A stretch of 64,000 nucleotides of DNA from Lactarius indigo. Taxonomy: Eukaryota; Basidiomycota; Agaricomycetes; Russulales; Russulaceae. The notes under the pieces were generated by a model. It saw only the letters and a program-made list of their open reading frames with translations. It did not search any database and was not told the DNA's origin. Below are positions 60,068-64,000 of the stretch, piece by piece. The first letter of the stretch is position 1, and the number at the start of each line of letters is the position of its first letter. A program made the translations under genes and the position numbers. The stretch lies in NCBI GenBank assembly GCA_025766275.1, contig JAFKAC010000007.1, positions 124,001 to 188,000 of the forward strand, given 5' to 3'.

Positions 60068-61803
60068 ATGTGGAATAACCCTCCGGGCACCTGGCCGAGA
60101 ACCTCCCAGCTTGAATTTCTCATCACTCGTGTCACTACTGCGGCCCAGCCAGAGAATAACTATGCCCTTCATATCGAAATCGCAGAGTATATCAATAAGA
60201 AGAAAGCTAACAGGTACATCCCCGTTCTCATGATCCATCGCCATGCTAACCCTATCTGGGCTGCCTAGTCCACGAGAAGCTGCGATGCTCATCGTTCAAG
60301 CAGTGAACCACCGCAATCCACACGTCTCGTTTCTCGCCATCGGTTTGCTCGATACCCTTGTTCAAATGTGCGGATATCCGTTCCACCTCCAAATCGCCAC
60401 AAAAGAATTTCTCAACGAACTCGTCCGACGATTCCCGGAACGTCCGCCGCCGTTCCCCGGTCCTGTTATGTCTCGCGTCCTCGATCTTATCCATGGCTGG
60501 AAGGAGGGTATTTGCGTAGAGTCACGCTGGCGCGATGATTTGGGGAATATCCGTGATATGCATCGCTTACTTGTCTTTCAAGGGCTATCGTTTCCGTGAC
60601 ACTCCGCGCACTGCTCCCGTTCCAACTACATCCGTATGCATCGCTACTCTACAGTGACCCTTCTTACGCTCACCCTCTTCCAAGAACCTTAAATCGGCGG
60701 AGGAGCTCGAGAATGAGGACAGAGAGGCGCAGTCCGCCAAACTTCAGGAGCTCATCCGGAGAGGGACCCCACGAGACCTCGCAGCTGCGCAAGAACTCAT
60801 GAAGTCATTGGCAGGCGCAAATCCAGATGCCAAACCGGACTATCGCTCCCAAGCTCTGACAGAGCTAAATAAATTAGAACAGAAGGTCATCCTCCTTCAT
60901 GAAATGCTTGACAACGTGGATAGCGAAAGCGGGGAGAAATTTGCGAAAGGCGACGTCTACGATGTAAAATTGACTACATTTTTCTGTCTTACATAAGCGA
61001 CTGATGAGGTTTTCTAGCAAGTTGCCACGATCCTACTTAACTCAAGACCCAAGATTCAGAAATGGATCTCAGATGCAGAATCTGACGATCCGGAATCACT
61101 TGGTAGCACTGTTCTCTTACTGCGTGAATATCTTTGATTTTGACAGTTTGACCCCTAGATACATATCTACAAACGAATGACCAGATCAATAATGTCCTTG
61201 CACGATACGAGGCATTCAAACGGGGGGAGACACCTCCCGCTTCGATTCCATCAGAACTTCTTCCGAACAATAGCGAATCGCTCTCTCTCATCGATTTCGA
61301 CGACACTCCGCCCCAGGCAGGCTCGAGCAGCGGTGCTGGTTCTGGTGGCAAACCAGCCGACGACCTCGCGAGTCTCTTTGATTCCTCAGTGTCTTTCACT
61401 TCACCTGCTACGTTACCTCCGGTGGTGGCACCCTCTCGCGGCATTGGAGCGTCCCCGTTGGTACCGAACAATACCAACCAACAAGTATCTGCAATTTCTC
61501 CGCAGTTTACGTCCTCGCTTCCTGGAACATCTACGCCTCCGCCGCGTTCCTTCTCAATTTGGTCAAATCAAACTGCCCAGTACCCCGCCGTTGCAAAGCC
61601 AATCACCAGGGTCGGGCCGTGTAGGATCTCCTGGCGTAAGCTCTCCGCTGGGCGCCGTGAGGACGCCCCCATCGAGCAATCTCGCTGCCACGAGCACCCT
61701 ACAGCAGCATTTAGTTCCACAAGCCACATCCTCGCCATCTTCTCAGCGCGTGTCTACGCCACAAGGAAAGGATCCGTTTGCGGATCTTGTTGGACTGTTT
61801 TGA
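60068..61803 (+). CDS. Gga-like VHS-GAT clathrin adaptor, with apparent frameshifts
   Basis: Exons 60068-60213, 60269-60633, 60685-60963, 61018-61102 and 61159-61803. The VHS domain begins LEFLITRVTTAAQPENNYAL and contains PREAAMLIVQAVNHRN, PFHLQIATKEFLNELVRRFP and DLGNIRDMHRLL. A GAT domain follows (SAKLQELIRRGTPRDLAAA, then QVATILLNSRPKIQKWI), then a clathrin-box-like SLIDFDD and a Ser/Pro-rich hinge ending DPFADLVGLF. No gamma-ear domain is present. Gga adaptors sort cargo from the trans-Golgi to endosomes via Arf1. Exon 2 carries one extra base near 60573-60579 (before KGYRFRDTPR), and exon 5 one near 61550, so the reading frame is broken twice in this sequence. Confidence 0.8.
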
Positions 61804-62893
61804 ATCGTCGTGGGACTCGTGGATATGGCATTACACTGGGGCTTTGGGGGGAAAATTCTGTTGTACGACAGGTACATTTGCTGCTTTCATCCTCTCGACA
61901 ACTCGTTGGGCATCCACACTTGAAATATCAGGTGACTTCTGAGAATTGTGTTCTGGACTCTAGTGCACCTTCCATAAGCTAATCATTTACAAAGATACGA
62001 ACCACGAGTTAAGTCTGCATCTGGTCATCTTGATTTCATCGTTTGTATGCGTGGAAGCCTCATTACGGCAAGCCGCAAATGCAATACCTCCATTTACATT
62101 AGAATACTTCCATTCGCTTCCATGTTTCCCGTACCAGTCAGCGACGTCGGCATCGAAGATGTTGAAGGAGGAAATCTTTATACTTTCGTGGGGTTTCCAA
62201 ATCTGGGCGAGAATCATCGAACATGCCAACAGGGCTGTTCGACCACGTGGATCCCCTATATCCTCTTCCTTACTCGCGGGGCTACCATTTCTGCTCCGCG
62301 GCCGAGGTATCCCGACGCTTACGGCTCACCTGGCTTTGGAACTCCGTCGGGTAGCACCGTGTCGATAGGTGTCGGCGTTGGTGTCCCGCGCATTAGCAGA
62401 AGATAGTGTCGTCTGCTTTGTCTGCCTGTTGAGTTATTGATGCACATGCCACCTAGGGTGCAGCGGATCTGGAGACACACTTCCTGGCGGGCTTCTTTCT
62501 TTTTGTATGCCGGATACCTCTGAAGGCAGAATTTATGCAGCATGTCTTGTGTCTTGCTTAAGATTAACCCCCCCTGACGAACCACGCAGCGTCTACGAGT
62601 TTCTCGCTTGGGTTTAAACCATTTTCAGCGACAAAATCATAAATTACCGAAGAGGGGCGACCACATAAATTCGACTCACAGGACTACTTGAGCTTCGAGG
62701 AGTCCTTAGCCCTTCTCATCCCTGCCTTGCACCTGCTTGTCTTTGCTCGTCGGTTTTCTGATCCTTTTTGAATATCTTCTTCGGCTAGGCCCTTACAACA
62801 CATGCACTATTTATCCGTAGTCCCAGGTGCCCGGCGTAAGGTCACGGTCAGTGTAGTTATCGTTATTTGAGGAGGGCAAGATGCTTACTTAGG
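61804..62893. other. Intergenic region
   Basis: 1090 bp between the Gga-like gene and the zinc-finger gene. No conserved coding segment was seen. It may hold a 5' exon and the promoter of the zinc-finger gene. Confidence 0.5.
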
Positions 62894-63527
62894 ATGCGGT
62901 ATGTGCAGCCCTCGAGGCGAGCGAACTCGCTTGCTATATGTGATGTGTGTGGCAAGCAACTGGCACGCCAGTCTGACATGCCACGACACAAACGACTCCA
63001 TGACCCCGAACCGGAACGGTGGTAAGGCAATAAATCTATATTTGCGCGGTGCGGCGCCACCAACAACACACCCGTAGGATGCACTGGTGCCCCGAACCTA
63101 ACTGCGATTACGGGAGTATGCAACTCTCAAATCTCAAGAATCACATCCGAAAGCAGTACGCAGTCCCCCCTTGACGTCGGTGTTTACTTGGCTCACCTTC
63201 ACTCGCAGCACTGGACAACGGCTTTACTGCCAGGACGACCCGGCTTGTAACTACTTTACCTTTGACAAAAGCGCCTTGCTGCGTCATCGGCAGAGGAGAC
63301 ACGGATATAAAACAAGATCAACCGCACCAAAGAACCGACATGTACAGAAGGTGCCCAATAAATGCGATGCTCCCGAGGGCGGGACTGACGTCTCCCAAAA
63401 ACCGGACATCCGGGGCTCTGATGTCATCGAGTGTCCTTGTCTCTCGTCATCAAATTGCCGGGTCGACGGCACAATAGACGAAACGCATAACAACTCAAGA
63501 TGGCCGTGTCCCTCTTGGGTCAGTTGA
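62894..63527 (+). CDS. C2H2 zinc-finger protein
   Basis: Exons 62894-63021, 63078-63155 and 63209-63527 give 174 residues in phase. Three C2H2 fingers are visible. Finger 1 is ICDVCGKQLARQSDMPRHKR then LH. Finger 2 is WCPEPNCDYGSMQLSNLKNH then IRKH, its last histidine made by the splice joining CA to C. Finger 3 is YCQDDPACNYFTFDKSALLR then HRQRRH. Fingers 2 and 3 are joined by TGQRL, a TGEKP-type linker. The remainder is a short unstructured tail. It is probably a DNA-binding transcription factor. The start at MRYVQPSRRANS is close to finger 1, so an upstream exon is possible. Finger 3 spacing is typical of the fungal C2H2 proteins found in expanded families. Confidence 0.7.
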
Positions 63528-64000
63528 GCAGCCGATCGGGTCGAGCGACGAGTTACTCGAGGGACAGGCCCCGTCTCGCTTCCCAATCTCGTTTACACGT
63601 ACCCACTTCCCTGCTGTCCCGGTGAACTGCGGATCGTCGACGCACCCTCCAAAGCACTGTTCGCGTTGCACATGCAAAAGACGCTCAAATTCGAGGCCAA
63701 TCCCCTGTTCCAAGGGCGTTAACTCGAACTCAGACGCGGTATCGTGCCCGCCGGCCATTTACAGACACGTAGAGAGTTTTGCCAAGAAATCATTTTTCAT
63801 TGCCCCCACGGTCGTGTTCTAGGGACGGACCTGTGACTAGGAGTAATACACATAAAGGTTAAATACTTGTTGTAATATATCAGTTGCTCGAGGCGTGTCA
63901 CGCGTCATTCGCGAAATGCAATAAACGCGAGCACGGGCGCTCAGTTGTAAGCGCCTCAATTTGAACCGAGGACGCGGATTGCCATCTTCGCCTCGTCATC
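63528..64000. other. Right-edge non-coding sequence
   Basis: 473 bp after the zinc-finger stop. Nothing supported. A short palindromic segment near 63960 superficially resembles a tRNA T arm on the minus strand but lacks the rest. Confidence 0.4.

Noticed and set aside
60634..60684. Premature stop in the Gga-like gene (TGA at about 60655)
   Set aside because: A 51-nt GTATGC...CAAG intron removes it and joins the VHS and GAT parts in frame.
63930..63985. Possible minus-strand tRNA near the right edge
   Set aside because: Only a T-arm-like hairpin is present; no matching acceptor, D or anticodon stem.

Overview
The window comes from the nuclear genome of a filamentous basidiomycete. Almost every gene is cut by many GT-AG introns of about 47-65 bases. 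The gene set is typical of Agaricomycetes: a fused trifunctional TRP1, the NADPH-oxidase regulator NoxR, an Slt2-type MAP kinase, an AMS2/SPT21 protein, Spa2 and a Ypd1 phosphorelay protein. Sequence style and the tandem berberine-bridge-like oxidases suggest a Rhizoctonia/Ceratobasidium-like fungus, but that is inference. No bacterial features, CRISPR arrays, phage or intact transposons were seen. Exon limits were read by eye from splice consensus, reading phase and protein-family conservation.

Layout. 0-15.6 kb is a compact housekeeping and signalling block: a membrane protein running off the left edge, an SGNH/PC-esterase-like protein, PXR1-like G-patch protein, a 12-exon Ost-alpha/TMEM184 membrane protein, the cell-wall-integrity MAP kinase, TRP1, and NoxR. 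15.6-27.5 kb is a lineage-specific accessory region with a head-to-tail array of FAD-linked berberine-bridge-like oxidases on the minus strand. Copies A and C look intact, B is a 5'-truncated relic, and D is full length but carries a nonsense codon. Copies C and D lie in duplicated units of about 3.5 kb, with diverged AT-rich spacers and a trinucleotide-rich patch. 27.5-44 kb returns to conserved genes: AMS2/SPT21, Ypd1, RCC1, a class-3 aldehyde dehydrogenase, a 21-exon Drs2-like flippase and a GT61 glycosyltransferase. 44-47.4 kb holds two unrecognised proteins. 48.5-61.8 kb holds PEX1, Spa2, a steryl ester hydrolase and a Gga-like VHS-GAT adaptor. A three-finger C2H2 protein lies near the right edge.

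How the genes relate. Several act in one theme without forming an operon: Slt2, Spa2, the flippase and Gga in polarised growth, secretion and wall integrity, with Ypd1 in osmo- and oxidative stress signalling and NoxR in ROS production. The oxidase array is secreted and probably produces hydrogen peroxide. Tight divergent promoters include flippase/GT61 (178 bp), Spa2/steryl esterase (147 bp) and TRP1/NoxR (670 bp).

Most notable: birth and death in the oxidase array; exons of only 16-26 nt; three GC-AG introns (two in PEX1); and four apparent single-base insertions in conserved exons of three genes, all between 49.8 and 61.6 kb. The insertions point either to assembly indels or to real decay at that end. 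I did not find a clear, wholly new system; the oxidase array is the best accessory candidate.
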